NCBI GenBank assembly: GCA_902589095.1
Contig: CACIRR010000004.1
Location: 1-44,367 of the forward strand
Reading direction: 5' to 3'
Length of the DNA stretch: 44,367 nucleotides
From: an uncultured Alphaproteobacteria bacterium
Lineage (GTDB): Bacteria > Pseudomonadota > Alphaproteobacteria > HIMB59 > GCA-002718135
Below, piece by piece: positions 21,536 through 33,922 of this stretch (positions within the stretch are counted from its first letter, which is position 1; each line of letters begins with the position of its first letter). A model generated the notes under the pieces. It was not told where the DNA came from and did no database searches. It was given only the letters and a program-made list of their open reading frames with translations. The position numbers were made by a program, and so were the translations under genes.

Positions 21536-21558
21536 TTTTACTAAATAGATTAGTAAAA
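21536..21558. promoter_or_regulatory. Palindrome upstream of nuoA (possible operator or leader hairpin)
   Basis: Perfect inverted repeat TTTTACTAA-ATAGA-TTAGTAAAA, ending 23 nt before the nuoA GTG. Confidence 0.4.
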
Positions 21559-21581
21559 CATTTTTTGTAGAAAATTTTAAA

Positions 21582-21947
21582 GTGGAAAATTATTTATCTG
21601 AATATTTACCAATACTTATTTTTATAATTATTGGTTTTGCTATTGCGATTGGAATGACAACATTGTCCTTTGTTGTCGGAGATCGCAAACCTGATAATGA
21701 AAAGCTATCAGCATATGAATGTGGCTTTGAAGCATTTGATGATGCCAGAGGAAGATTTGATGTGCGATTTTATTTGGTAGCAATTTTGTTTATCATTTTT
21801 GATTTAGAAGTAGCGTTTTTATTCCCATGGGCTGTTTCATTAGGAAGTATTGGAATTTTTGGATTTTGGTCAATGATGATTTTCTTATTAATTCTCACTA
21901 TAGGTTTTATCTATGAGTGGAAAAAAGGAGCCCTTGAATGGGAGTAG
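21582..21947 (+). CDS. nuoA: NADH-quinone oxidoreductase subunit A (GTG start)
   Basis: [44 protein letters not shown]. Confidence 0.96.
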   Translation: MENYLSEYLPILIFIIIGFAIAIGMTTLSFVVGDRKPDNEKLSAYECGFEAFDDARGRFDVRFYLVAILFIIFDLEVAFLFPWAVSLGSIGIFGFWSMMIFLLILTIGFIYEWKKGALEWE

Positions 21948-22438
21948 AAATAAACGAAGATAATTTTGGAGAAGAGCTTAATTCTAAAGGTTTTTTAGTT
22001 GCTAATTTTGACAAACTATTAACATGGGCAAGAACAGGTTCATTATGGCCAATGACGTTTGGTTTGGCATGCTGTGGAGTAGAAATGATTCATACTTATA
22101 TGGCTAGATACGATTTAGATAGATATGGAGTTATTCCACGAGGAAGCCCTAGACAATCAGATGTTATGATCGTTGCCGGAACATTAACAAACAAGATGGC
22201 ACCAGCACTTAGAAAAGTTTACGACCAAATGCCAGAACCTAGATGGGTCATATCTATGGGCTCATGCGCAAATGGAGGTGGATATTATCATTACTCATAT
22301 TCAGTTGTCAGGGGTTGCGATAGAATTGTGCCAGTAGATATATATGTGCCAGGTTGTCCGCCCACAGCTGAAGCCCTAGTTTATGGTATCTTGCAATTAC
22401 AAAAAAAAATTAAAAGAAAAAATAAATTTGTAAGATAA
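21938..22438 (+). CDS. nuoB: NADH-quinone oxidoreductase subunit B
   Basis: [48 protein letters not shown] ... [11 protein letters not shown]. Confidence 0.98.
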   Translation: MGVEINEDNFGEELNSKGFLVANFDKLLTWARTGSLWPMTFGLACCGVEMIHTYMARYDLDRYGVIPRGSPRQSDVMIVAGTLTNKMAPALRKVYDQMPEPRWVISMGSCANGGGYYHYSYSVVRGCDRIVPVDIYVPGCPPTAEALVYGILQLQKKIKRKNKFVR

Positions 22439-22441
22439 TAG

Positions 22442-23014
22442 ATGCTTCAAGAATTAAATAAAATTAAAGAGCTAAACTTAGTTACGGATAACAAAATTTT
22501 TTATTCAGCGGTTTTTTCAAGAGAACACTTAACTAAGCTTTTTAATGAACTTAAGAATAATGAATTACTATGCTTTAATCAGTTAATAGATATCACAGCA
22601 ATTGATCATCCATCAAAAGAAAAAAGATTTGAATTAGTTTATATTTTATTAAGTATGAAACATAATAAGAGGGTCATTTTAAAAACTCATTTAGAAGAAA
22701 ATGACAGCATTGATAGTTTAACTGAAATCTTTCAAGCTTCAAACTGGTACGAAAGAGAGTGTTATGACTTGTTTGGTATAAAATTTAATAACCATCCAGA
22801 TTTAAGAAGAATCATGACTGATTACAATTTTGAAGGCTTTCCACTTCGTAAAGACTTTCCGCTAACTGGACATACTGAAGTTAGATACGATGATGTTGAG
22901 AAAAAAGTAGTTTATGAACCTGTACAATTAACTCAGGAATATAGAGATTTTGATTATACTTCACCGTGGGAAGGAATGACTAAAGGTATTGATGACGAAA
23001 GTGAGCAAGAATAA
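22442..23014 (+). CDS. nuoC: NADH-quinone oxidoreductase subunit C
   Basis: [49 protein letters not shown]. Confidence 0.97.
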   Translation: MLQELNKIKELNLVTDNKIFYSAVFSREHLTKLFNELKNNELLCFNQLIDITAIDHPSKEKRFELVYILLSMKHNKRVILKTHLEENDSIDSLTEIFQASNWYERECYDLFGIKFNNHPDLRRIMTDYNFEGFPLRKDFPLTGHTEVRYDDVEKKVVYEPVQLTQEYRDFDYTSPWEGMTKGIDDESEQE

Positions 23015-23016
23015 TT

Positions 23017-24195
23017 ATGAAAGAAATAGAAGTAAACACAACTACAATAAACTTTGGACCTCAACATCCAGCTGCACACGGGGTTTTGAGATTAGTTGTG
23101 GAATTAGATGGCGAGGTTGTAGAAAGAGCCGAGCCGCATATAGGTTTGCTTCATAGAGGAACAGAAAAATTAATTGAATACAAGACTTATCTGCAAGCTG
23201 TTCCTTATTTTGATAGATTAGATTATGTTTCTCCAATGTGCCAAGAACATGCTTTTGCACTAGCAACTGAAAAGTTACTTGGTATCGAAGTGCCTCAAAG
23301 AGCACAATACATCAGAGTAATTTTTGCAGAAATAACAAGACTTCTAAATCATTTATTAAACATACCTGCTTATGCTGCTGATATTGGAGCTGTAACTCCT
23401 TTCTTATGGTGCTTTGAAGAAAGAGAAAAACTTCTTCAATTTCATGAAGCAGTCTCAGGAGCAAGATTTCATGCTGCATATTTTAGACCAGGCGGTGTTC
23501 ATCAAGATATGCCTGAAGGAATGGAAGAAAAATTAGGAAAACATTTTGAAAAATTGCCTAAGTTTATTGATGATCTTGAGAGTCTTTTAACAAACAACAG
23601 AATTTTAAGGCAAAGGTCTGTTGATATTGGTGTGATCTCTAAGGATGAAGCAATAGAATGGGGATGTACTGGGCCTGTTTTAAGAAGTGCAGGAGTACCA
23701 TGGGACTTAAGACGTTCTCAGCCTTATGATGCTTACGATAAAGTAGAGTTTGAAATCCCAGTTGGTAAAAAAGGAGATTGTTTTGACAGATATTTAGTTC
23801 GTATAGAGGAAATGAGACAAAGCATTTCGATAATTCAACAATGTTTAAAGCAGATTAAATCAGGTGAAATTTCTGTAATTGATAATAAAATTACGCCCCC
23901 TAAAAGAAGTGAAATGAAACACTCTATGGAATCACTTATTCATCATTTCAAATTATTTACTGAAGGTTATAGAGTTCCAGAAGGTGAAACTTATAATGCG
24001 GTTGAAGCACCTAAAGGTGAATTCGGTGTTTTTTTAGTATCTGATGGCTCAAGTAAACCATATAGATGTAAAATAAGAGCGCCGGGTTTTGCACATTTAC
24101 AAACTCTGGATTTCTTATCTCAAGGACATTTAATGGCTGATATTGCAGCAATTCTTGGAAGTCTTGATATAGTATTTGGAGAAATTGATAGATGA
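23017..24195 (+). CDS. nuoD: NADH-quinone oxidoreductase subunit D
   Basis: [49 protein letters not shown]. Confidence 0.98.
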   Translation: MKEIEVNTTTINFGPQHPAAHGVLRLVVELDGEVVERAEPHIGLLHRGTEKLIEYKTYLQAVPYFDRLDYVSPMCQEHAFALATEKLLGIEVPQRAQYIRVIFAEITRLLNHLLNIPAYAADIGAVTPFLWCFEEREKLLQFHEAVSGARFHAAYFRPGGVHQDMPEGMEEKLGKHFEKLPKFIDDLESLLTNNRILRQRSVDIGVISKDEAIEWGCTGPVLRSAGVPWDLRRSQPYDAYDKVEFEIPVGKKGDCFDRYLVRIEEMRQSISIIQQCLKQIKSGEISVIDNKITPPKRSEMKHSMESLIHHFKLFTEGYRVPEGETYNAVEAPKGEFGVFLVSDGSSKPYRCKIRAPGFAHLQTLDFLSQGHLMADIAAILGSLDIVFGEIDR

Positions 24196-24791
24196 AACAT
24201 CCAGGGATGACAAATAAAGTTTATAATATTTCTAATGATGTTTTTAATTGGTCTGAAGATAATTTTAATAGAGTTTCTGAAATTATAAAAAAATATCCCA
24301 ATTCTAGGCAGCAAAGTGCAGTAATACCACTGTTAGATTTAGCTCAGAGACAAAATGCTGGATGGTTAAGTAAGACTGCTATTGAAAAAGTCGCTGAGAC
24401 CCTAAGTATGTCTTATATCCGTGTTTTAGAAGTAGCTACTTTTTATTCAATGTTTAATCTCGAACCTGTTGGAGAAAATTTTGTTCAAATTTGTAGAACA
24501 ACTCCATGCTGGTTAAGAGGAAGCGATAAACTTACAAAAGTTGCTAAAGAAGTTTCTAACTCAAAACTAGGAGAAACATCAACTGATAATAAATTCACTA
24601 TTGTTGAAGTTGAATGTCTAGGAGCATGTTGTAACGCTCCAATGGTTCAAATTAATGATGATTACTTTGAAGATCTTGATGAGGAAAATTTTAGAAAAAT
24701 ATTAATTGATTTAAAAAATAATAAATCAATTAATAAAGGTTCGCAAATTGGAAGGCAAACATCTCATCCAAAAAGAGGTAATGATGCTTAA
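24192..24791 (+). CDS. nuoE: NADH-quinone oxidoreductase subunit E
   Basis: [40 protein letters not shown] ([2Fe-2S] ligands). Confidence 0.97.
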   Translation: MKHPGMTNKVYNISNDVFNWSEDNFNRVSEIIKKYPNSRQQSAVIPLLDLAQRQNAGWLSKTAIEKVAETLSMSYIRVLEVATFYSMFNLEPVGENFVQICRTTPCWLRGSDKLTKVAKEVSNSKLGETSTDNKFTIVEVECLGACCNAPMVQINDDYFEDLDEENFRKILIDLKNNKSINKGSQIGRQTSHPKRGNDA

Positions 24792-26061
24792 AGAAGAAGA
24801 TAAGATTTTTAAAAACTTATATGGTTTTGAAGATTGGTCTTTAAAAGGAGCTATGCAAAGAGGCGTGTGGTCAAATACAAAAGAAATTATCGAAAAAGGG
24901 TCTGATTTTATTGTTGAAGAAATTAAAAGTAGTCAATTACGTGGAAGAGGAGGTGCTGGATTTCCTGCAGGATTGAAATGGTCTTTCATGCCTAAAGACT
25001 CAGGCAAACCGCATTACTTAGTAGTAAATGCTGATGAGTCAGAACCAGGAACATGTAAAGATAGAGAAATCATGAGAAATGATCCTCATTTACTATTAGA
25101 AGGGTGTTTAGTTGCGGGCTTTGCTATGCACGCAAATGCTTGCTATATTTATATAAGAGGAGAATATTATAGTGAAGCTTCTAATTTACAAAAGGCGATT
25201 GATGAAGCTTATGCTAACAATCTAATTGGAAAAAATGCTTGTGGGAGTAATTGGGATTATGACATTTATTTGCATAGAGGTGCAGGAGCATACATTTGTG
25301 GAGAAGAGACTGCACTTCTTGAAAGTCTAGAGGGTAAAAAAGGACAACCAAGATTAAAACCGCCATTTCCAGCTGGAGCTGGACTCTATGGATGTCCGAC
25401 AACAGTTACGAATGTGGAAACAATTGCAGTTGCTCCAACTATAATTAGAAAAGGTGCTTCTTGGTTTAATTCTCTTGGAAGAGAAAATAACACAGGTACA
25501 AAAATTTTTAGTATTTCGGGTCACGTAAATAACCCTTGTAATGTTGAAGAAGAAATGGGTATCGGATTAAAAGAGTTAATCGAAACTCATGCTGGCGGTG
25601 TTATAGGAGGATGGGATAATTTATTAGCTGTTATTCCTGGTGGAGCTAGCGTACCTTTAATTCCAAAATCAATTTGCGATACTGTAAAAATGGACTTTGA
25701 TAGTTTGAAGGAAGTTCACAGCGGTCTTGGTACTGCAGCGGTAATAGTAATGAATAAATCTACAGACATTGTTGATGCAATTTGTAGACTGTCACATTTT
25801 TATAAACACGAAAGCTGCGGTCAATGCACACCATGCAGAGAAGGAACCGGATGGATGTTTAGAATGATGGAGAAAATGGTTAAAGGTGATGCGGAAGTAA
25901 ATGATATTGATAAACTTTTAGATGTTACCAAGCAAATAGAAGGACATACAATATGTGCGCTAGGTGATGCCGCCGCATGGCCTATTCAAGGTTTAATGAG
26001 GCATTTTCGACCAGAAGTTGAGAGAAGAATTAAAGAATATAGAATAAGTGAGGTGGCATAA
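24781..26061 (+). CDS. nuoF: NADH-quinone oxidoreductase subunit F (start at MMLKEEDK preferred over the upstream ATG at 24748)
   Basis: [50 protein letters not shown]. Confidence 0.96.
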   Translation: MMLKEEDKIFKNLYGFEDWSLKGAMQRGVWSNTKEIIEKGSDFIVEEIKSSQLRGRGGAGFPAGLKWSFMPKDSGKPHYLVVNADESEPGTCKDREIMRNDPHLLLEGCLVAGFAMHANACYIYIRGEYYSEASNLQKAIDEAYANNLIGKNACGSNWDYDIYLHRGAGAYICGEETALLESLEGKKGQPRLKPPFPAGAGLYGCPTTVTNVETIAVAPTIIRKGASWFNSLGRENNTGTKIFSISGHVNNPCNVEEEMGIGLKELIETHAGGVIGGWDNLLAVIPGGASVPLIPKSICDTVKMDFDSLKEVHSGLGTAAVIVMNKSTDIVDAICRLSHFYKHESCGQCTPCREGTGWMFRMMEKMVKGDAEVNDIDKLLDVTKQIEGHTICALGDAAAWPIQGLMRHFRPEVERRIKEYRISEVA

Positions 26062-28109
26062 TGCCAACTATTACAATTGATAATAAAAAAGTTGAATTTG
26101 AAAATGGAATGACAGTGATGCAAGCATGTGAGCTTGCTGGAGCTGAGATACCTAGATTTTGTTATCATGAAAAACTATCTATAGCAGGAAATTGTAGGAT
26201 GTGCCTTGTTGAAATGGAAAAAGCTCCAAAGCCTATAGCATCTTGTGCAATGCCAGCTGGTGACGGTATGGTAATTAAAACAAACTCTGACACAGTTCAA
26301 AAAGCAAGAAAAGGAGTGATGGAATTTCTTTTAATAAACCATCCCCTGGATTGTCCAATTTGTGATCAGGGCGGAGAGTGTGATCTGCAAGATCAGGCAT
26401 TGCATTATGGTTTTGATAAATCAAGGTATGAAGAAAATAAGCGTGCAGTAAAAAATAAACATATGGGCCCATTAGTGAGTACTATAATGACTAGATGCAT
26501 TCATTGTACAAGATGTGTGAGATTTTCAACTGAAGTTGCTGGTGTAGATGATTTGGGATTACTTGGTAGAGGCGAGAATGCTGAAATAACTACTTATTTA
26601 GAGAAAACAATTGAGTCCGAATTGTCAGGCAATGTTATTGATTTGTGTCCAGTTGGAGCGCTAACAAGTAAGCCTTATGCTTTTAAGTCAAGACCATGGG
26701 AATTAACTAAAACTGAAACACATGATGTGCTAGATGGAGTGGGCTCCAGCATTAGAGTTGATACACGTGGAAAGCAAGTTTTGAGAGTTTTGCCTCGCAT
26801 TAATGAAGATACAAATGAAGAATGGATCAATGATAAAACAAGATTTGCGATAGATGGTTTATCAAGACAAAGATTAGATAAAGTATACATAAAAAATGAA
26901 AATAAACTAAATGTTGCTGATTGGGACACAGCTTTAAACAAAATAAAAGATGAATTAAATAAAAGAGGAAAAGAAAAAACAATTACATTATCAGGTAAAT
27001 TTACTGACGCTGAAACAATAATCGCATCAAAATTTTTTTTAGATGGTTTAGGTTCGAATTTATATGATTGCAGATTTGACAATGCGCAGATTATTCATAA
27101 TGAAAATGAAAGTTATAAATTTAATTCTTCAATTCATGAAATCGAAAATGCTGACGCAATTTTACTAGTTGGCTCAAATCCTAGATGGGAAGCAAGTGTA
27201 CTTAATTCAAGAATTAGAAAAGCATACATAAATAATAATTGTAAAGTGGGAGTTATTGGCCCAGATCTTGATCTGAACTATTCTTACACAAAAATTTCTA
27301 ATTCCCTAATCGGATTAAATGACATTAAGGAAAAAAAATCAGAATTCTCAAAAATTTTTCATAATGCAAAAAATCCATTAATTATTATCGGAACATCAGC
27401 TATCAATAATAGTGAGGGAGCATCTGTTTTAAAGTTATGTGCAGACATCGCCAAAAAATTACCTAATTATTCTAGTACATTTAATCCACTGAATATATTA
27501 AATCAGGATATCTCAAGAGTAGGCTCATTGGAGTTAGGTTTTGTAAACAAATATTTTGATAAGAATTTTGAAGAAAACATAAAAGAAAATGTTAAAATTA
27601 ATAAGCCTGTTATTTTTTTATTAGGATTAGATGAGATCGACCCAAAAAATCTAGAGCAAGCATTTGTTGTATATATTGGCCACCATGGTGATTTGAACGC
27701 TCAACATGCTGATATTATATTGCCATCTCCAGCTTATACTGAAAAGACTTCTACTTTCATGAACATAGAGGGACGAGTAATACAAACATCGAGATGTCAT
27801 AACCCGCTTGGAGAAGCAAAAGAAGAATGGAAAATATTTAGAGTGCTTAGTGATCTTATGAATTGTGATTTAAAATTTAATAACCTTAATGATGTAAGAA
27901 AATATCTTGTTGATAATAATAAAAATTTCCTTCAAATTTTAGAATGTAATAATACATCAAATTTATCTTTTGCATCACCTGAAGCAATTACTGAACATAC
28001 TATTGCATATAACATTACCAATTTTTACATGAATGACTCTATTTCCCGTTCATCAGAAACTATGGCAAATTGTACAAATGAAATTCTAAATAAAGAAAAA
28101 GCATCATGA
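26061..28109 (+). CDS. nuoG: NADH-quinone oxidoreductase subunit G
   Basis: [69 protein letters not shown]. Confidence 0.97.
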   Translation: MPTITIDNKKVEFENGMTVMQACELAGAEIPRFCYHEKLSIAGNCRMCLVEMEKAPKPIASCAMPAGDGMVIKTNSDTVQKARKGVMEFLLINHPLDCPICDQGGECDLQDQALHYGFDKSRYEENKRAVKNKHMGPLVSTIMTRCIHCTRCVRFSTEVAGVDDLGLLGRGENAEITTYLEKTIESELSGNVIDLCPVGALTSKPYAFKSRPWELTKTETHDVLDGVGSSIRVDTRGKQVLRVLPRINEDTNEEWINDKTRFAIDGLSRQRLDKVYIKNENKLNVADWDTALNKIKDELNKRGKEKTITLSGKFTDAETIIASKFFLDGLGSNLYDCRFDNAQIIHNENESYKFNSSIHEIENADAILLVGSNPRWEASVLNSRIRKAYINNNCKVGVIGPDLDLNYSYTKISNSLIGLNDIKEKKSEFSKIFHNAKNPLIIIGTSAINNSEGASVLKLCADIAKKLPNYSSTFNPLNILNQDISRVGSLELGFVNKYFDKNFEENIKENVKINKPVIFLLGLDEIDPKNLEQAFVVYIGHHGDLNAQHADIILPSPAYTEKTSTFMNIEGRVIQTSRCHNPLGEAKEEWKIFRVLSDLMNCDLKFNNLNDVRKYLVDNNKNFLQILECNNTSNLSFASPEAITEHTIAYNITNFYMNDSISRSSETMANCTNEILNKEKAS

Positions 28110-29128
28110 ATAGTTTTTCATATTTAAATGATTTAATAATTCCTGGTGGAATTATTATTGCTCAAATAATGGCAGTATTGATGCCAGTTCTAATTTCAGT
28201 TGCATTTTTAGTATATGCTGAAAGAAAAGTTCTCGCTCTTATTCAGCTGCGTCGCGGCCCGAATGTTGTTGGGCCCTTTGGTATCCTTCAAAGTTTTGCT
28301 GATGCTCTAAAATTATTAACTAAAGAAAATATTGTTCCAGCCAATTCTAATAAAATTGTTTTTTTATTAGCACCTATCATTACGATGGTACTCAGTTTAG
28401 CAGGCTGGGCAGTTATACCTTTTGCTCCTAATTGGGTGTTAGCAGATATTAATGTGGGAATAATGTACCTCTTTGCTGTATCATCACTTGGTGTTTATGG
28501 AATAATTATGGCTGGATGGGCTAGTAACTCACAGTATCCTTTTCTTGGAGCATTAAGGTCAGCGGCTCAAATGGTATCATATGAAGTTTCAATTGGCTTT
28601 GTTATTATTACTGTATTACTTTGTGTAGGATCTCTTAACTTATCAAAAATAGTTGAAGCACAAGAAACAGTATGGTTTGCAATTCCTCTACTTCCAATGT
28701 TTGTCGTTTTTTTTATTTCAGCTCTTGCAGAGACAAATAGATTACCTTTTGATTTACCTGAGGATGAGTCGACTCTTGTTGCTGGATTTTTTACTGAGTA
28801 TTCATCCGCTTCTTTTGTATTATTTTTTCTTGGGGAGTATGCAAGCATGATCCTGATGAGCTCAATGACAGTAATATTATTCATGGGAGGTTGGTTACCA
28901 CCGTTTGATATATTTCCATTAAATGCAGTACCAGGAGTAATATGGTTTGTAATTAAGGTTATATTTATTTTATTTTTGTTTATATGGGTTCGAGGAACTT
29001 TTCCCAGATATAGATATGATCAATTAATGAGACTCGGCTGGAAGATTTTTTTACCATTATCATTACTGTGGGTAGTTTTAACAGCAGGTTTTTTAATTGT
29101 ATTTGATATGGTGCCAAACTCTTTATGA
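28106..29128 (+). CDS. nuoH: NADH-quinone oxidoreductase subunit H
   Basis: [63 protein letters not shown]. Confidence 0.98.
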   Translation: MNSFSYLNDLIIPGGIIIAQIMAVLMPVLISVAFLVYAERKVLALIQLRRGPNVVGPFGILQSFADALKLLTKENIVPANSNKIVFLLAPIITMVLSLAGWAVIPFAPNWVLADINVGIMYLFAVSSLGVYGIIMAGWASNSQYPFLGALRSAAQMVSYEVSIGFVIITVLLCVGSLNLSKIVEAQETVWFAIPLLPMFVVFFISALAETNRLPFDLPEDESTLVAGFFTEYSSASFVLFFLGEYASMILMSSMTVILFMGGWLPPFDIFPLNAVPGVIWFVIKVIFILFLFIWVRGTFPRYRYDQLMRLGWKIFLPLSLLWVVLTAGFLIVFDMVPNSL

Positions 29129-29604
29129 TAAAATATATTAAATCATTTATACTTTTTGAGTTGTTGCAAGGAATGTTTTTAACTTTGAAATATATGTTTA
29201 AAGCAAAGGTAACAATAAATTATCCTCATGAGAAAGGCCCTCTAAGCCCCAGGTTCAGAGGTGAACATGCTCTAAGAAGGTATCCCAGTGGTGAAGAGAG
29301 ATGTATTGCATGTAAATTATGTGAAGCGGTTTGTCCTGCGCAAGCTATTACAATCGAAGCTGAGCCAAGAGAGGATGGTAGTAGAAGAACTACTAGATAC
29401 GACATTGATATGAGTAAATGTATTTATTGTGGGTTGTGTCAGGAGTCATGTCCTGTCGATGCAATTGTTGAAGGTCCAAATTTTGAATTCGCGACAGAAA
29501 CTAGAGAAGAATTGATGTATACCAAAGAAAAACTTCTTGAAAATGGAGATAGGTGGGAGCAAGAGATTGCTCAAAACATTTATTTAGATAGGAAATATCG
29601 TTAA
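29125..29604 (+). CDS. nuoI: NADH-quinone oxidoreductase subunit I
   Basis: Two 4Fe-4S motifs: [12 protein letters not shown] and [24 protein letters not shown]. Confidence 0.98.
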   Translation: MIKYIKSFILFELLQGMFLTLKYMFKAKVTINYPHEKGPLSPRFRGEHALRRYPSGEERCIACKLCEAVCPAQAITIEAEPREDGSRRTTRYDIDMSKCIYCGLCQESCPVDAIVEGPNFEFATETREELMYTKEKLLENGDRWEQEIAQNIYLDRKYR

Positions 29605-30215
29605 TGTATTTGTATTCAATTACATTTTATATTTTTTCACTAGTTGCTGTTTTATCAGCTTTAATGGTCATAAGTGCTCGTAATCCAGTTCATTCTGTTT
29701 TATTTTTAATTTTGAGTTTTGTTAATGCATCAGGATTGTTTGTTTTATTAGGAGCAGAATTTTTGGCAATGATTTTAGTAGTTGTTTATGTCGGGGCTGT
29801 TGCTGTTCTTTTTTTGTTTGTTGTAATGATGTTAGATATAAATTTTGTTAAATTAAGAGAGGGTTTTCTTCAATATTTACCTTTTGGGGCTCTGTTAGGG
29901 GTTGTTCTTATCGTAGAGTTAGGAATTTTATTTCTTACAAAATCGTTTTCCGAAAATTCTCTCTCACGGTTTGTGCAGTCACCTCAAATTAATGAAGTTG
30001 AAAACACTAAATTAATTGGTCAAGTTTTATATACAGATTATTTTTACTTATTTCAAATTAGTGGCCTAATTCTTTTAGTGGCAATGGTGGGATCCATAAC
30101 ACTTACATTAAGAGATAGAGGGCAGGTCAAAAGACAAAACATATCTTCTCAAAATTTTATTGATGAAAAGAATGCTATAGAAAAGAAAAAAATTAAATTG
30201 GGTGAGGGCATTTAA
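29604..30215 (+). CDS. nuoJ: NADH-quinone oxidoreductase subunit J
   Basis: [53 protein letters not shown]. Confidence 0.97.
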   Translation: MYLYSITFYIFSLVAVLSALMVISARNPVHSVLFLILSFVNASGLFVLLGAEFLAMILVVVYVGAVAVLFLFVVMMLDINFVKLREGFLQYLPFGALLGVVLIVELGILFLTKSFSENSLSRFVQSPQINEVENTKLIGQVLYTDYFYLFQISGLILLVAMVGSITLTLRDRGQVKRQNISSQNFIDEKNAIEKKKIKLGEGI

Positions 30216-30520
30216 TGATTTACCTGGAACATTATTTATTTCTTGCGGCTATAATTTTTACAATTGGGGTACTGGGAATTTTTTTAAATAAAAAAAATGT
30301 CATAATTATTTTAATGTCTATTGAATTAATTTTGTTATCGGTAAACATTAACTTAATTTCTTTTTCTGTTTTCTTGAATGATATTTCAGGCCAAATTTTT
30401 GCAATGTTAACATTAACAGTCGCTGCAGCGGAAGCTGCAATTGGATTAGCAATTCTTGTTGTGTTTTATAGAAACTTAGGATCAATCGAAGTAAATAAAA
30501 TCAATAAATTAAAAGGATAA
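30215..30520 (+). CDS. nuoK: NADH-quinone oxidoreductase subunit K
   Basis: [34 protein letters not shown] ... [20 protein letters not shown]. Confidence 0.97.
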   Translation: MIYLEHYLFLAAIIFTIGVLGIFLNKKNVIIILMSIELILLSVNINLISFSVFLNDISGQIFAMLTLTVAAAEAAIGLAILVVFYRNLGSIEVNKINKLKG

Positions 30521-30529
30521 ACTTTATTT

Positions 30530-32437
30530 ATGGCCCAATTAATTGTTTTTCTTCCTTTAATAGGTTTTTTGTTCTGTTTTTTCTTTGGCAAAAAATTTAA
30601 CTTTAAAGTATCACAAATTTTAACAACATCGCTGCTATTCTCATCTGCAATTCTATCCTGGATTTTATTTTTCTCATATATTGGAGAGAAAGAAACTCAA
30701 ATAATTCATATTTTCAACTGGTTCACTTCAGGTAATTTTATTGTCGATTGGTCTATTCGATTGGACTCACTCACAACCACGATGTTTGTAGTGGTATGTA
30801 GTGTTTCAGCTTGTGTTCATCTTTACTCTATTGGATATATGAGTGATGACCCATCAAAAGAGAGATTTATGGGATATTTAAGTCTTTTCACTTTCTTTAT
30901 GTTGATGTTAGTCTCTAGTAACAATTTGCTGCAAATGTTTTTTGGCTGGGAAGGAGTAGGCCTAGCTTCATATTTACTAATAGGTTTTTGGTACCATAAA
31001 CCATCTGCTAACAATGCTGCAATAAAAGCTTTTCTTGTTAACAGGGTAGGAGATTTTGGTTATGCCTTGGGGATAGCAGGTGTTTTTTATATTTTTGGAT
31101 CTATTGAGTTTAGTGTTATCTTTGATAACGTTGAAAATTTTAAGGATCACACCATTCATTTTATAGGTTTAAATTTCAGTACCATTGATTTGCTTTGCTT
31201 CCTTCTATTCATTGGGGCAATGGGTAAATCTGCTCAACTTGGTTTGCACACTTGGTTACCCGATGCAATGGAGGGCCCAACACCTGTTTCAGCACTTATT
31301 CATGCAGCTACAATGGTAACAGCTGGTGTATTTTTAGTAGCTAGAATGAGCCCTTTATTTGAATATGCTTTAGTTACAAATTTATTTATTACTTTTATTG
31401 GTGCTTCAACTGCTATTTTTGCTGCAAGCATTGCACTTACACAAAACGACATCAAAAGAGTTATAGCGTATTCAACTTGTAGCCAATTAGGATATATGTT
31501 TTTTGCAGCAGGTCTAGGCGCTTACAATGCTTCAATTTTCCATTTAATGACCCATGGTTTTTTTAAGGCGTTACTATTTTTATCAGCTGGATCAGTTATT
31601 CACGCAATGCATCATGAACAAGATATGCGTAAAATGGGAGGTTTATTCAAAAAAATTCCTTTTACCGGTTCAATGATGTGGATTGGGTCACTTGCAATTA
31701 TAGGCTTCCCATATTTCTCAGGTTACTATTCAAAAGAGAGTATTTTAGAAAATGCCTACTATTCAAGTTCCGCAATGGCTACATTTGCTTACATTATTGG
31801 AATCATAACAGCTCTGTTAACAGCTTTTTATTCATGGAGATTATTATTTATGACTTTTCATGGTGAGACAAGATCTGATTTAAAAACCTATGATCATGCT
31901 CATGAGTCACCACCTGTAATGACTATTCCTTTAATATTATTGGCTTTTGGATCAATTTTTGCAGGAATATTATTTTCAAATTTCTATATTGGAAAGTTAC
32001 AATATTCTTTCTGGGGAGACGCCATAATTCTGCATGATGGTAAACATCATTATTTGCCTTTTATTCAAACTTTGATTGTTAAAAGCTCAGTAGCGATTGG
32101 TGTTATGTTAGCAGCATTAATCTATTTCTATAGAAATCATTTATCTAAAAATTTAGCGCATAATTTAGATCCCCTTTATTCTATTTCATATAACAAGTGG
32201 TATGTTGATGAACTTTATCATTCAATTTTTATTAGACCATATTTCTATCTTGGTAATTTGTTTTGGAAAAAAGGTGATGAAAAAATTATCGATGGATATG
32301 GCCCTAATGGAATTTCAAAAGTAGTATCTATATCTTCGGGTTACTTGAGTCGTTTTCAATCAGGATATTTATACCATTACGCTTTTGCGATGTTGGGTGG
32401 TTTAGTAATAATTTTAACATGGTTCATATATTATTAA
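30530..32437 (+). CDS. nuoL: NADH-quinone oxidoreductase subunit L
   Basis: FGWEGVGLASYLLIGFWYHKPSANNAAIKAFLVNRVGDFG, HTWLPDAMEGPTPVSALIHAATMVTAGVFL. Confidence 0.98.
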   Translation: MAQLIVFLPLIGFLFCFFFGKKFNFKVSQILTTSLLFSSAILSWILFFSYIGEKETQIIHIFNWFTSGNFIVDWSIRLDSLTTTMFVVVCSVSACVHLYSIGYMSDDPSKERFMGYLSLFTFFMLMLVSSNNLLQMFFGWEGVGLASYLLIGFWYHKPSANNAAIKAFLVNRVGDFGYALGIAGVFYIFGSIEFSVIFDNVENFKDHTIHFIGLNFSTIDLLCFLLFIGAMGKSAQLGLHTWLPDAMEGPTPVSALIHAATMVTAGVFLVARMSPLFEYALVTNLFITFIGASTAIFAASIALTQNDIKRVIAYSTCSQLGYMFFAAGLGAYNASIFHLMTHGFFKALLFLSAGSVIHAMHHEQDMRKMGGLFKKIPFTGSMMWIGSLAIIGFPYFSGYYSKESILENAYYSSSAMATFAYIIGIITALLTAFYSWRLLFMTFHGETRSDLKTYDHAHESPPVMTIPLILLAFGSIFAGILFSNFYIGKLQYSFWGDAIILHDGKHHYLPFIQTLIVKSSVAIGVMLAALIYFYRNHLSKNLAHNLDPLYSISYNKWYVDELYHSIFIRPYFYLGNLFWKKGDEKIIDGYGPNGISKVVSISSGYLSRFQSGYLYHYAFAMLGGLVIILTWFIYY

Positions 32438-33922
32438 ATGACAGAAATGCCTTTATTATCATTAACAATTTTTTTACCTTTATTAGGTGCTTTAGTTATT
32501 CTTTTAATTAAAGAAGATGAAAACTCTGTAAACAATATCAAAAAAGTTGCTTTGTGGACATCGATAGGAGTTTTTCTTTTAAGCTTATTAATATGGCTTC
32601 AGTTTGATAATAATAACGGAAGTTATCAGTTTGAAGAAAAGTTTAGATGGTTCAATGATTTTAATTTTTATTTTCACATTGGTATTGATGGCATTTCTCT
32701 ATTTATGGTGATCTTGAGTACTTTTTTAACACCTCTTTGCATCTTAGCAAGTTGGGAAAGCATCAAAAAAAGAGTTAAAGAATATATGATCGCTTTTTTA
32801 TTCCTTGAGACGGTAATGATTGGAATGTTTGCCTCTGTTGATATTTTGCTTTTTTATATTTTCTTTGAAGCAGTTTTAATCCCAATGTACCTCATAATTG
32901 GCATCTGGGGTGGAGAGAGAAGAATTTACGCATCTTTTAAATTCTTCTTATATACACTGCTAGGATCTGTTCTAATGTTAATAGCTATTGTGGTAATCTA
33001 TAGGTTAACTGACTCAATGAGCATAGAAACACTGCAAGGAAATTATTTTACTAAAAATATTCAGATTTATTTATGGCTAGCCTTCTTTGCTTCATTTGCT
33101 GTTAAAATTCCAATGTGGCCTTTTCATACTTGGTTACCCGACGCGCATGTGGAAGCACCTACAGCTGGCTCTGTTATATTAGCGGGCGTACTGCTAAAAA
33201 TGGGAGGGTATGGTTTTATAAGATTTTCCTTAGGTATGTTACCAGAGGCTTCTAATTATTTTTCTCCTTTAATAATGACTCTTAGTATAGTTGCAGTTGT
33301 GTACACCTCACTTGTTGCTTTAGCGCAAACTGATATAAAAAAATTAATTGCATACTCATCAGTGGCGCACATGGGATTAGTTACTATTGGAATATTTCTA
33401 GTTAATTCTCAGGGCTTAGAAGGAGCAATGATACAAATGATAAGTCACGGAGTTGTATCGGGAGCTCTATTTTTATGTGTAGGAGTTATATATGACCGCA
33501 TGCACACTAGAGATATTAATTTTTATGGTGGTTTAGTCAACAGAATGCCAATTTATGCAACAGTCTTTATGATATTTATGCTAGGCTCTGTAGGTCTGCC
33601 AGGTACAAGTGGTTTTATTGGAGAATTTTTGGTTATAGTGGGGGCATTTCAATATTCAAGCATTGTTGTCATTGGCGCCGCAACAGGTATTGTTCTCTCA
33701 GCAGTTTATATGTTGTATTTATACAAGCGAATTATTTTTGGTGTAATGACTAATGAAAAATTGACTGAGATATTAGATTTGGATAACAGAGAAAAAATTA
33801 TCCTAATACCTCTAGCGATTGCTGTCATATTTATTGGAATTTTTCCAAATATTTTTATTGAACCTATGAGACTACCAATAGAGTCAATTATATCTAACTA
33901 TGAGTCTGCAAATGCTAAATAA
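32438..33922 (+). CDS. nuoM: NADH-quinone oxidoreductase subunit M
   Basis: FFEAVLIPMYLIIGIWGGERRIYASFKFFLYTLLGS, PFHTWLPDAHVEAPTAGSVILAGVLLKMGGYG. Confidence 0.98.
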   Translation: MTEMPLLSLTIFLPLLGALVILLIKEDENSVNNIKKVALWTSIGVFLLSLLIWLQFDNNNGSYQFEEKFRWFNDFNFYFHIGIDGISLFMVILSTFLTPLCILASWESIKKRVKEYMIAFLFLETVMIGMFASVDILLFYIFFEAVLIPMYLIIGIWGGERRIYASFKFFLYTLLGSVLMLIAIVVIYRLTDSMSIETLQGNYFTKNIQIYLWLAFFASFAVKIPMWPFHTWLPDAHVEAPTAGSVILAGVLLKMGGYGFIRFSLGMLPEASNYFSPLIMTLSIVAVVYTSLVALAQTDIKKLIAYSSVAHMGLVTIGIFLVNSQGLEGAMIQMISHGVVSGALFLCVGVIYDRMHTRDINFYGGLVNRMPIYATVFMIFMLGSVGLPGTSGFIGEFLVIVGAFQYSSIVVIGAATGIVLSAVYMLYLYKRIIFGVMTNEKLTEILDLDNREKIILIPLAIAVIFIGIFPNIFIEPMRLPIESIISNYESANAK

